64,000 nucleotides of DNA from Haladaptatus cibarius D43 (GTDB lineage: Archaea > Halobacteriota > Halobacteria > Halobacteriales > Haladaptataceae). Location: positions 44,013 through 108,012 of the forward strand of contig NZ_JDTH01000005.1 in NCBI RefSeq assembly GCF_000710615.1, written 5' to 3'. The position numbers were made by a program, and so were the translations under genes. Within the stretch, counting starts at the first letter, position 1; each line of letters begins with the position of its first letter. Of this stretch, positions 32,185 through 39,906 are shown piece after piece. The notes beneath the pieces are model-generated. The model had not been told where the DNA came from and ran no database searches. It was given only the letters and a program-made list of their open reading frames with translations.

Positions 32185-34157
32185 CAGTTGCCCACCTCCG
32201 AGTCGGCGTCAGCGACCGGTTCCGGGCCGCCGCCAGCCTCCTGATTCGTGTACCGGGAGAACATCCCGGGAACCGAAACGAGGCCCTGCGGGACGTAGAT
32301 GACGAACAGGACGAAAATGAGTCCGAGGACGCCCTGCCACTGCGCGGTGAACGATTGGAGGACTTCTCGCAGACCGAAGAAGACACCTGCGCCGACCATT
32401 GGCCCGTACAGGGTTCCCATTCCGCCGAGGATGGTCATCACGATGACCTCGCCGGATTTTATCCACGCGAGAACAGACGGCGATGCCCCGCCGGTGTGAA
32501 TTGCCAACAGTCCTCCGGCGAGTCCCGCGAGGCCGCCGCTGATGACGAACGCCCGCCGTTTGTAGGCGGTCACGTCGTAGCCGATGAACGAGGCGCGTTC
32601 CTCGCTCTCGCGGATGCCCTGTAATACGCTTCCGAACGGCGCGTTCATCATCCGTCGGGCGAACAGATACGACCCGATGACGGCGGCGAGCACGAAGTAG
32701 TAGAACAACTCGATGTCGCCGAGTAAGGCGACGTCGCCGACTTCCGGCCCGCCCATGAGGCCGTACACTGGGTCGAAGCCGAACAGGCCGTCACTACCGC
32801 CGGTGAAGTCCGCTTTTCGCGCGAGTTGGAAGAACAACTCCGCGAAGCCGAGGGTAATCATCGAGAAGTAGACGCCCGAAACGCGAATCGAGAGGTGGCC
32901 GACGACCCACGCGGCGACTGCCGCGACGATGATTCCGACCCCGAGCGCGACGAAGACCGATGGCATCCCGTTTTCGACCGTGAGAACCGTACCGTAGGCT
33001 CCCAGTCCGAAAAAGAGGACGTGGCCGAGCGAGACGAGTCCGGCGTAGCCCATCACGAAGTCGAGGCTGAGCGCGAACAGCGCCCAGACGAGGATGGTAA
33101 GCAGAAGCGAATTGACCTCGTACGAGGTGTAGAGCACCCCGATTCCGAGGGGTGCGAGCGCGAGCAGACCGACCACGGCCGCGCCGAGTCGGAATCGGGT
33201 TTGGTCGTCCAGCACGCCGCCGCCACCGCCGGTCAGCAGTTTGCCGCCACCGCCCTCCGCCTCCCATTCGGGGCTTCCGAACAAGCCCTGCGGTCGGACG
33301 AGCAGGACGCCAATCATCAGCAAGAAGACGACCAGCCCTTCGAGGTTCGGAAGCACCGCGTCGAGTCCGAACGGCGGACTTCGGAAGAACGTCTCGATGA
33401 TGCCGACGCCGAAGCCGCCGATGACCGCACCGCGGAAACTGCCCAAGCCACCGAGAACGACGATGACGAAGGCGGGGATGATGACGGAGTTGCCCATTCC
33501 GGGGTTGACGCTTTGTTTCGCCCCGAGGACGATTCCGGCGAGCGCCGCGAGGAACGCGCCGAAGGCGAAGACGAGCGTGTAGTAGCGGTCGATGTCGATG
33601 CCGAGGTGACGAACCATCTCTCGGTCTTGTGCACCCGCGCGGACGACGAGTCCGAATCGGGTGCGATTCAACAGGAGCCACGTTCCGACGGCCATCACGA
33701 CGCCGACGGCGATGATGAAGAAGCTGTACTTCGAGTAGCTGAAGCCGAGCACGTCCATCGGGCCTCGAAGCAGGGGTGGCTGTGCGAACTGCCTCGGGTT
33801 GTCGCTCCAGATGAACGAGATGGTGTCTTTGAAGATGAGCACCAATCCGAACGTGAGCAGGATGTGATACAGCGGATTTCTGCCGTACAGCGGTCGGATG
33901 GTACCGCGTTCGATGACCGTCGCGATGAGTGCGACGAGGAGCGGCGCAACGAGGAGCGCGACCCAGAATATCGCGCCGCCGGAACCGGCGGCGACGATGG
34001 CGAACGCGAGGTACGCGCCCAGCGCGAAGAACTCGCCGTGAGCGAAGTTGATGACGTCCATCACGCCGAAGATGATGGAAAGACCTGCAGCCAACAGGAC
34101 GTACACCGCCCCGATTGTGAGACCGTTTAGTAGTTGTTCGAGAACTGCTCCCGCCAT
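32184..34157 (-). CDS. fused branched-chain-type ABC permease LivH-LivM
   Basis: One uninterrupted 657-residue frame contains both permeases. Residues about 1-300 are LivH (L-N-G-L-T-I-G-A-V-Y-V-L-L-A-A-G-L-S, with N-F-A-H-G-E-F near 42). A Gly-rich linker (G-G-G-G-K-L-L-T-G-G-G-G-G) near 325-340 follows. The rest is LivM (Y-A-G-L-V-S-L-G-H near 407). Usually the two are separate genes. The start is ATG 34157, one base after the livK stop; the longer frame upstream is the antisense-side shadow of livK. The fusion would form the whole translocation pore. Confidence 0.9.
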   Translation of the reverse strand: MAGAVLEQLLNGLTIGAVYVLLAAGLSIIFGVMDVINFAHGEFFALGAYLAFAIVAAGSGGAIFWVALLVAPLLVALIATVIERGTIRPLYGRNPLYHILLTFGLVLIFKDTISFIWSDNPRQFAQPPLLRGPMDVLGFSYSKYSFFIIAVGVVMAVGTWLLLNRTRFGLVVRAGAQDREMVRHLGIDIDRYYTLVFAFGAFLAALAGIVLGAKQSVNPGMGNSVIIPAFVIVVLGGLGSFRGAVIGGFGVGIIETFFRSPPFGLDAVLPNLEGLVVFLLMIGVLLVRPQGLFGSPEWEAEGGGGKLLTGGGGGVLDDQTRFRLGAAVVGLLALAPLGIGVLYTSYEVNSLLLTILVWALFALSLDFVMGYAGLVSLGHVLFFGLGAYGTVLTVENGMPSVFVALGVGIIVAAVAAWVVGHLSIRVSGVYFSMITLGFAELFFQLARKADFTGGSDGLFGFDPVYGLMGGPEVGDVALLGDIELFYYFVLAAVIGSYLFARRMMNAPFGSVLQGIRESEERASFIGYDVTAYKRRAFVISGGLAGLAGGLLAIHTGGASPSVLAWIKSGEVIVMTILGGMGTLYGPMVGAGVFFGLREVLQSFTAQWQGVLGLIFVLFVIYVPQGLVSVPGMFSRYTNQEAGGGPEPVADADSEVGN

Positions 34158-34158
34158 A

Positions 34159-35409
34159 TCAGAGCTGACAGCCGGTTTGGTCGCAGGCCGGGATGGCATC
34201 GTCGCCGTTGACCTCGGTGATGAGTTCCACGTCGGCCATGTTGCCACCGTTGTAGACGTTCTGTCCGACCCAGACCGGGTTTTTCGCTTGGTGGTCACAG
34301 CTCCGGAACTCGTTTTCGCCGAGCAGCGATGGCATCGTTAGCCCGGGAAGCGTCTCGACGACGTCGTCCGGGTCGGTGCTTCCGGCCTCTTTAATACCGT
34401 TTGCGACCATCGTGATGGAGTCGTAGGCGACTCGTGCGAAGCTTCCGGGTTCGCCCTCGTTCGCGCTCGTGTAGGCATCAACGAACGCTTGGTTCGTGCC
34501 GGAGTCGAGTTGCGGCACGTATCGCGTTCCGCTGTAGATGCCGTCGGCTTTCTCGCCGAGTGCGCCGCGAACGACTTGGAACGACCCCGTCGTGGTCATG
34601 ATTTCTTTTTGGCCCGTGAGTCCCTGCGCGCTCGCCTGATTGAGGAACTCGATGAGGTCGCCGCCGGTTGAACCGACGACGACCACGTCGGCGTCGGAGT
34701 TTTTCATCTGACTGATGAACGAATCGAAATTTTTCGCGCCGAGTTGTGCCCGCGTGACGCCCGCTTCCGAAAAGTTCGCGCTCGAATCTTCCATCCGCGA
34801 GCGCCATTCCCGAAGCACCGATTGCCCGTAAGCGTAATCCGCGATGTGGAACCAGACGTTGCTTCCGAGGTTGTTGAGCGTCCATTCCGAACAGGCTTCT
34901 GCGATTTGTGCCGTGTTCGTCTCACTTCGGAACACGTATTCGTTGCAGTTTTCGCCCGTAATCGGAATGGCCGCCGCACCGGGGGAGTAGATGACGCTTT
35001 CTTCGCTTGCGAACTCGTTGAGTCCCAATGCAACGGAACTCGAAATCGCACCCATCATGAACGACGCGCCGTGCTGTTCGACCATCCGTTGGGCTTCTTG
35101 ACGGCCAACTTCGGGGTTTGCCTCGGTGTCGCCGTATTCTGCGTCGATGGTGAAATCGTAGTCGTCGCTCTCGTTTACCTTTTCCACCGCTAGTTCCGCA
35201 CCCTTCCGCTGTTCCTCGGCGAGTCCGGCATACGGCCCCGTCATCGGGTTGAGCATCCCGTATTTTACCGTGTCGTCGCCGCCTCCCCCACCACCGATGT
35301 CGCCGAGACAGCCAGCGACACCTGCGAGTCCCCCCGCCCCGACCGCACCCAACACGGCGCGGCGAGTCGTTTCGAATCTGTTCTCCTGCCCCGGATTTCT
35401 ATCCGCCAT
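34159..35409 (-). CDS. livK: branched-chain-type ABC transporter substrate-binding lipoprotein
   Basis: This 416-residue LivK/peripla_BP_6-type binding protein is exported by Tat (T-T-R-R-A-V-L-G) and lipid-anchored through the lipobox G-V-A-G-C near residue 33, followed by a Gly-rich linker. The ligand-binding fold starts Y-G-M-L-N-P-M-T-G-P-Y-A-G-L and includes G-A-I-S-S-S-V-A-L. Such proteins bind branched-chain amino acids, but relatives bind amides, urea or aromatic acids, so the ligand is open. It is first in the operon; ATG 35409 is chosen as the compact start before the Tat signal. Confidence 0.9.
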   Translation of the reverse strand: MADRNPGQENRFETTRRAVLGAVGAGGLAGVAGCLGDIGGGGGGDDTVKYGMLNPMTGPYAGLAEEQRKGAELAVEKVNESDDYDFTIDAEYGDTEANPEVGRQEAQRMVEQHGASFMMGAISSSVALGLNEFASEESVIYSPGAAAIPITGENCNEYVFRSETNTAQIAEACSEWTLNNLGSNVWFHIADYAYGQSVLREWRSRMEDSSANFSEAGVTRAQLGAKNFDSFISQMKNSDADVVVVGSTGGDLIEFLNQASAQGLTGQKEIMTTTGSFQVVRGALGEKADGIYSGTRYVPQLDSGTNQAFVDAYTSANEGEPGSFARVAYDSITMVANGIKEAGSTDPDDVVETLPGLTMPSLLGENEFRSCDHQAKNPVWVGQNVYNGGNMADVELITEVNGDDAIPACDQTGCQL

Positions 35410-35730
35410 GGCAACAAGGAACAAGGGGTGGATAATAAATGATTGTATATAATTGATTGACTGTTTTCATGTGAACAGAATTGTCCTATTGCTTTTACTC
35501 GGATTCGAGATAGTTCGGATATTGTGTTCTCTGCCGCTGTTTGGTGTTGCTATCGTTTCTCCGCGTTGTTTTCTTCCGTCAAACATCGGATACGACGGTG
35601 TCAGTTTTCACACCGATGTCCGTTTCACCGTCTACGTTCACGCCACAGTTCGTTCTCCCATCGCCTACGTTCACTCGAATCGACATACTTCGCGTGTTTT
35701 ATCACACGTCGAATCCTGCCTTCGGGTGGT

Positions 35731-36441
35731 ATGTACAAACACGTCGCGTTGCTGGTTCGCAAGGACGGGATGACGCACGACGAGTTCGTGGATTACTGGC
35801 AGAACAATCACACGAAAATTGCCCGCGAAATCGAGGGCGTCACGAAATATTCGACCGTTCTCCCCGTCACGCCCGACGCCGCCGAGTTCGACGGCCTCGC
35901 CGAACTCTACTTCGAGGATTTGGACGCGCTGCACGACGCGCTGGGGAGCGAAGGCTCGCGCGACTACGACCCAGACAAAGGCAAGGCGAAAGAGGCCCGC
36001 GAGGACGTAGACAACTTCCTCGCACTGGAAGAACGCCCGCGATTCATCGGCGAAGTCGTCACGCAGAAAGACGAAGTCGATGGCGACACCGACGGCTTGT
36101 ACAAACACTCCGCCTTCCTCGTCCGGCAGGAGGGGATGTCCCACGAGGAGTTTGTGGAGTACTGGCAGACCAATCACACCGAAATCGCCCGCGAAATCGA
36201 CGGCGTCGTGAAGTACGATACCGTGCTTCCGGTAACACCCGAAGAATCCGAATTCGACGGCATCGCGGAACTCTACTTCGAGGATTTGGACGCGCTGCAC
36301 GACGCGCTCGGAAGTGAAGGTTCTCGGGATTACGACCCGGACAAAGGCAAGGCGAAAGAGGCCCGCGAAGACGTGAACAACTTCCTCGCGCTGGAGGACA
36401 GGCCGCGGTTTATCGGCAAAGAAACCGTTCAGAAAGAGTAG
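35731..36441 (+). CDS. tandem EthD-domain protein
   Basis: This 236-residue protein is made of two near-identical EthD (dimeric alpha-beta barrel) domains, about 1-110 and 119-232. Each starts Y-K-H-(V/S)-A-(L/F)-L-V-R and includes E-F-V-(D/E)-Y-W-Q-(N/T)-N-H-T; the second parts, from E-L-Y-F-E-D-L-D-A to R-P-R-F-I-G, are almost unchanged. EthD domains occur in proteins tied to ether and aromatic catabolism and usually work as homodimers, so the duplication makes an internal dimer. ATG 35731 begins the first domain exactly. The 300 bases between livK and this gene hold no gene I can see. Confidence 0.85.
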   Translation: MYKHVALLVRKDGMTHDEFVDYWQNNHTKIAREIEGVTKYSTVLPVTPDAAEFDGLAELYFEDLDALHDALGSEGSRDYDPDKGKAKEAREDVDNFLALEERPRFIGEVVTQKDEVDGDTDGLYKHSAFLVRQEGMSHEEFVEYWQTNHTEIAREIDGVVKYDTVLPVTPEESEFDGIAELYFEDLDALHDALGSEGSRDYDPDKGKAKEAREDVNNFLALEDRPRFIGKETVQKE

Positions 36442-36579
36442 CGACTAGGTTTTTCGCCCGGGCGTTTTCTTTGTGCATCGTTAGTAGTCGCCCACTCCGG
36501 TCGAATTTTCATCGAAATAATTGACTAATTCCTAATATCTTGGTGGCAAATCACGTCAACAAATAACCGCATCCGCACC

Positions 36580-36830
36580 GCGACAGCCACATCCTCCCCA
36601 ACCGATTCCTTTCTTCGCTCCGCTCAGTCAGTCATCCCTCGCGCGGGCGACTACCGTCGCCTTCGCGCGCCACAATGAAAATCAAATAGCACCTGCATCT
36701 TCACAAACCCACTGGCGCGCGCGTCGGCAGGCCCTCGGACGAAATGTCCTCGGGCCTGCCAGTTTTCGCGCGAGGGACGATTGCGCGAACGAAGTGAGCG
36801 CATGAGTCGGTTGGGGAGGTCTGTGGTTGG
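36580..36830. repeat. long nested inverted-repeat element
   Basis: Three nested inverted repeats share one centre near 36706-36743. The outer arms are CCTCCCCAACCGA (36593-36605) and TCGGTTGGGGAGG (36807-36819), perfect over 13 bases. The middle arms are CCCTCGCGCG (36636-36645) and CGCGCGAGGG (36767-36776). An inner hairpin is GGCAGGCCC (36726-36734) with GGGCCTGCC (36752-36760), plus GGAC/GTCC inside it. Short frames inside are by-products. It looks like a miniature non-coding mobile or dispersed intergenic element. The whole gap 36442-36986 has no gene. Confidence 0.65.
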
Positions 36831-36986
36831 TTGCGGGACGGTGCGGTTTCATTGGAGTTGTGATTTGTTACCAGCAGTCTCACAAACACGGTTCTATACC
36901 ACAGTTCTCGATTCCATCGCAATCATTCTATTCCACCTCTCCTCGAATGCACGAACCATTAGGTACCGGCCCACAAACAACAGGAT

Positions 36987-37583
36987 ATGACCACTCCAAA
37001 CTACCGCGAACAGGTCGAAGACGCCTATCCCGAACTTCAGTCCATCGAGGACGACGAACTGCGAGAGCAAGTCATCGAGGCATGGACGTTGGGCCTTGAA
37101 CGCGGCGGGTGGAAAGACATCGCCGACATCCCCTACGCGTGGAACATCCACGAGGTGACGAACGTCGAACACGTCCGCGGAGTCACCCGAATCGCCATGC
37201 GTGCCGCTGAAGAACAGCGCGATTTTCACGGTGCCGACCCCGACGAGGACGTTATCATCGCGGCGTGTCTGCTCCACGACGTCGGCAAGTGCTACGAATA
37301 CGTCGATTTCGTGGACGACGAAACCCTGCTCTCGCCCGACCAGACCTACGCGAGCGATGAAATTCCGCACTCGATTTCCGGGTACGCATTGGCCCACGAA
37401 GTCGGATGCCCGCTCGCGGTTCAGCGCGCGATTCCGCATTTCCTCGGCGAGGTTCCAAAGCGCACCCTTGAAGCCGAACTGGTCAAAAGCGCGAACTCGG
37501 CGAGTTCGAACGCGATTACCCAGTCCGCGATGGGGATTACGCTGAAAGAGTGGGTGAAGGAGTACAGCCAGACGCAGAAGTAA
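36987..37583 (+). CDS. HD-domain phosphohydrolase-like protein
   Basis: This 198-residue protein has the HD metal site in V-E-H-V-R-G-V-T-R (first His, about 58), A-C-L-L-H-D-V-G-K (His-Asp, about 96) and the later H-S-I-S-G-Y-A-L-A-H segment (about 128). HD proteins hydrolyse phosphate esters, including nucleotides and cyclic nucleotides; the substrate is unknown here. It follows the EthD gene in the same direction but is separated by the inverted-repeat element. Confidence 0.8.
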   Translation: MTTPNYREQVEDAYPELQSIEDDELREQVIEAWTLGLERGGWKDIADIPYAWNIHEVTNVEHVRGVTRIAMRAAEEQRDFHGADPDEDVIIAACLLHDVGKCYEYVDFVDDETLLSPDQTYASDEIPHSISGYALAHEVGCPLAVQRAIPHFLGEVPKRTLEAELVKSANSASSNAITQSAMGITLKEWVKEYSQTQK

Positions 37584-37846
37584 CGTTTTCGTCGGTGAGG
37601 ACGAACTTGGACAGTGTCATTCCGCACAACAGTCCTCAGTTGAACGGTACGTCTATTTCTGATAAGCTACCCGGATGGCAATATATGTATACTTCATAGA
37701 AATTTTATATTGTGACTTTAGCTGTATTTTCCCGACTGAACATTTCACCAATTATTTCTAATCAGAAGTATATTAAAATATATATTTTATAAATTAATAT
37801 CGAAAACGAAAATATTATATATCTATAAGAACACTTCGAATCGAAG

Positions 37847-38527
37847 ATGTCAAACAGTAATGACAGAATCAATCGACGCTCCGTTCTCAAATCACTAGGT
37901 ATCGCGGCTACTGCCGTCGGCGGTGCCGGTGTCGGTTCTGCACAGTCCGGGCGAAAAGTTGCGAAGGACGAGGTACAGACACTCAAAGCTCGGTACACCT
38001 CGGCAACACTCCGCTCTACCGTCGAAGAACGAACGAGAGATGTCATCACGCAACTCGCGGAAGCGGGATACATCTCGACTGCTTCCGTGGACGAGTTCGA
38101 CCTCGGTGAAGCACCCGAAGGTGCTCGCTTGAGCGCCAGAGATGAAGAAGAAGGTACCGGAGTGACTGCGTTCCGGAAGGATGGAAAAACGACTGCACAC
38201 ATCATGATTTCGAAAGATACGGACGATTACGGAATCGGTCTTTACGTTCAACCGCAACTCGACCGAAGCTATGCAGTCGTTTATTCAAAAGCCGACGAAA
38301 CACAAACCGTCGTTGACCCGACGAAGGATGTCAGCACGCAGGGTGAAGTCGTTTGTTGGACGGAAACGAGTTGTACCAATGACGAGTGTGACTGGTTCTG
38401 CCTCAATCCGGGTAGTAGTAACCCGCAGTGCCACGCCGTCTACACCGAAATCGAAGAACAGTGCTGTGACGAAGGAATTTACGGAACGAACTGCTATCAA
38501 CAGGGAACCAACTGCAACTGTCAATAA
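37847..38527 (+). CDS. Tat-exported precursor with ten-cysteine C-terminal domain (halocin-like candidate)
   Basis: This 226-residue secreted precursor has a Tat signal with N-R-R-S-V-L-K (9-15) and a hydrophobic core up to about 34. A polar pro-region of about 135 residues follows. The last 57 residues hold ten cysteines, at 170, 176, 181, 185, 195, 206, 207, 216, 223 and 225. There are none before, as expected for a disulfide-rich peptide released by cleavage. Tat export, a large pro-part and ten Cys at the C-terminus are the plan of halocin C8 precursors, but the Cys spacing seems different and I cannot claim homology. A TATA-like ATTATATATCTA precedes the ATG by about 24 bases. The DNA upstream (37640-37846) is unusually AT-rich, hinting at transfer. 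Confidence 0.65.
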   Translation: MSNSNDRINRRSVLKSLGIAATAVGGAGVGSAQSGRKVAKDEVQTLKARYTSATLRSTVEERTRDVITQLAEAGYISTASVDEFDLGEAPEGARLSARDEEEGTGVTAFRKDGKTTAHIMISKDTDDYGIGLYVQPQLDRSYAVVYSKADETQTVVDPTKDVSTQGEVVCWTETSCTNDECDWFCLNPGSSNPQCHAVYTEIEEQCCDEGIYGTNCYQQGTNCNCQ

Positions 38528-38692
38528 GTACAACAACCGAACGAAACTGTTTGTTGTGTGCTGCTTTCCCATTTCTCGGTTTATAACCGCTCCATCGAGT
38601 GCTAGTGGGTTGTACAAATTCAATAACGCGACCGACCCGATTGAGTCGAATCGCCAGCTAATCGTCACCCCATTTCGATTCTTCTCGCAACA

Positions 38693-38775
38693 GTTTTCCA
38701 GACAGCTATCTACACAGGTTTCCAGATATATTTCCAGATATATTCCCAGATGGGTTTCTAAACTGATTTCCACAA
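38693..38775 (+). repeat. AT-rich TTTCCAGATA repeats resembling the parA-side repeats
   Basis: Within the 330-base gap 38528-38857 there are five close copies of a TTTCCAGA-type word: TTTTCCAGACAGCTATC, GTTTCCAGATATA, TTTCCAGATATA, TTCCCAGATGG and a final GTTTCTAAACTG. The first shares TTTCCAGA...AGCTATC with the bottom strand of the repeats flanking parA. No gene is seen in the gap. Confidence 0.45.
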
Positions 38776-38857
38776 TCTCCAACGGCAGCCTCGTACTCGA
38801 ATTTACCGTATCTCTACAATCTCAAAAAAGCGGCAGCGTCTCCGATTATCCGCCGGT

Positions 38858-39823
38858 TCAGACCGCTTCCAGTCCGTTCTCCTCCCGAAGGACGTTGATG
38901 TACTTCCGGAAGCCGCTTTCCAAGTCGTACTGCGGGTCGTAGCCCAACTCTTCTTGAATCGCGGTCATGTCGAGTTTTTGGGTCCACGGCAGTTCGCCTT
39001 CGTCGGAGACCTCCAAATCAGCGTCGGGCATGATTTTCTCGACCGTTTCCGCGGCCTCTCGAATCGTGGCCACGGTTCCGCGAACGTTGTAGACACGCTG
39101 TTCGATGTCCTTCTCGGGTGCGAATGCCGCGAGGCGGAACGCCTGCGCGATGTCCTCGACGTGTTGCCAGTCGATGACTTGGTCGCCGTACTCCACGCTG
39201 AACGATTCGCCGAGCGCGGGTTTTTCGATGATGTTGGCGAGGAACGCAGAGCCACCGGTTTCGCGGTAGGGACCATAGGCAACCGTCGGCCGCAGGGCGA
39301 CGTGCGAGAGGCCGTAATCCTCGAAGTACACCTTCGCCTGATGTTCGTTGAACTCCTTCGTCGCGCCGTAGAGCGTGTCGGGGTAGACGAGGTCGTCTTC
39401 CGTAACCCAGCCGTTGTCGTAGTTTGCTGGCGGAGCGAACGCCGCCGCGCTGGATGCCCACGCCACGCGCTCGACTTGGTCGGAGAGGGTTCGCGCCGCC
39501 TCGAACACGTTGTTCGTTCCCTGCACGTTCACGTCGATTGCGAGCCGCGGGTTCTCGCGCGCCGTGGTCGTGAGGAGCGCCGCGAGGTGAACGATTCGCG
39601 TCGCCCCGGTTTCTTTTACCGCTCGAATCACGTCCGTCGGGTCGGAGAGGTCGCCGCGACGGACTTCCACGTCGTCGGCGACACCGAGTTTCTCCAGAAT
39701 GCGCGTGTCGGTCGAAAGGTCGTATGCGACCACGTCGTGGCCGTGTTCCACGAGGTCTTTTGCCGTGTACGACCCGATGAAGCCAGTCCCACCAGTGACG
39801 AGTACCGTCTCGCTTTGCGCCAT
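38858..39823 (-). CDS. NAD-dependent epimerase/dehydratase (extended SDR)
   Basis: This 321-residue extended short-chain dehydrogenase has V-T-G-G-T-G-F-I-G-S-Y for NAD binding near residue 9, catalytic Y-G-A-T-K with Tyr near 152 and preceding S-S-A-A-A, and R-P-T-V-A-Y-G-P near 178. Such enzymes modify nucleotide sugars or similar carbonyl compounds. It lies just downstream of the TPP enzyme in the same direction, with an 80-base gap, so both may share a pathway. Confidence 0.85.
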   Translation of the reverse strand: MAQSETVLVTGGTGFIGSYTAKDLVEHGHDVVAYDLSTDTRILEKLGVADDVEVRRGDLSDPTDVIRAVKETGATRIVHLAALLTTTARENPRLAIDVNVQGTNNVFEAARTLSDQVERVAWASSAAAFAPPANYDNGWVTEDDLVYPDTLYGATKEFNEHQAKVYFEDYGLSHVALRPTVAYGPYRETGGSAFLANIIEKPALGESFSVEYGDQVIDWQHVEDIAQAFRLAAFAPEKDIEQRVYNVRGTVATIREAAETVEKIMPDADLEVSDEGELPWTQKLDMTAIQEELGYDPQYDLESGFRKYINVLREENGLEAV

Positions 39824-39906
39824 GATTTTTCAGTCACGGGGTGAGAGGAAAAGGTTTTCTTCCCGTTGTCAGGAACCGCTGCCTGTCGATATGACTATTT
39901 TCAATA

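Noticed and set aside
32826..34130. A 434-residue acidic frame opposite livHM
   Set aside because: The composition is the antisense of membrane helices (Glu/Asp/Arg-rich) and there is no start signal or family motif.
36701..36922. A 73-residue frame in the inverted-repeat element
   Set aside because: Its sequence follows the palindromic arms and it has no promoter or sensible domain, so it is a by-product of the repeat.
38285..38782. A 165-residue bottom-strand frame with I-S-L-E-type repeats
   Set aside because: The repeated residues are translated from the TTTCCAGATA DNA repeats, and the rest overlaps the cysteine-rich precursor gene in antisense.
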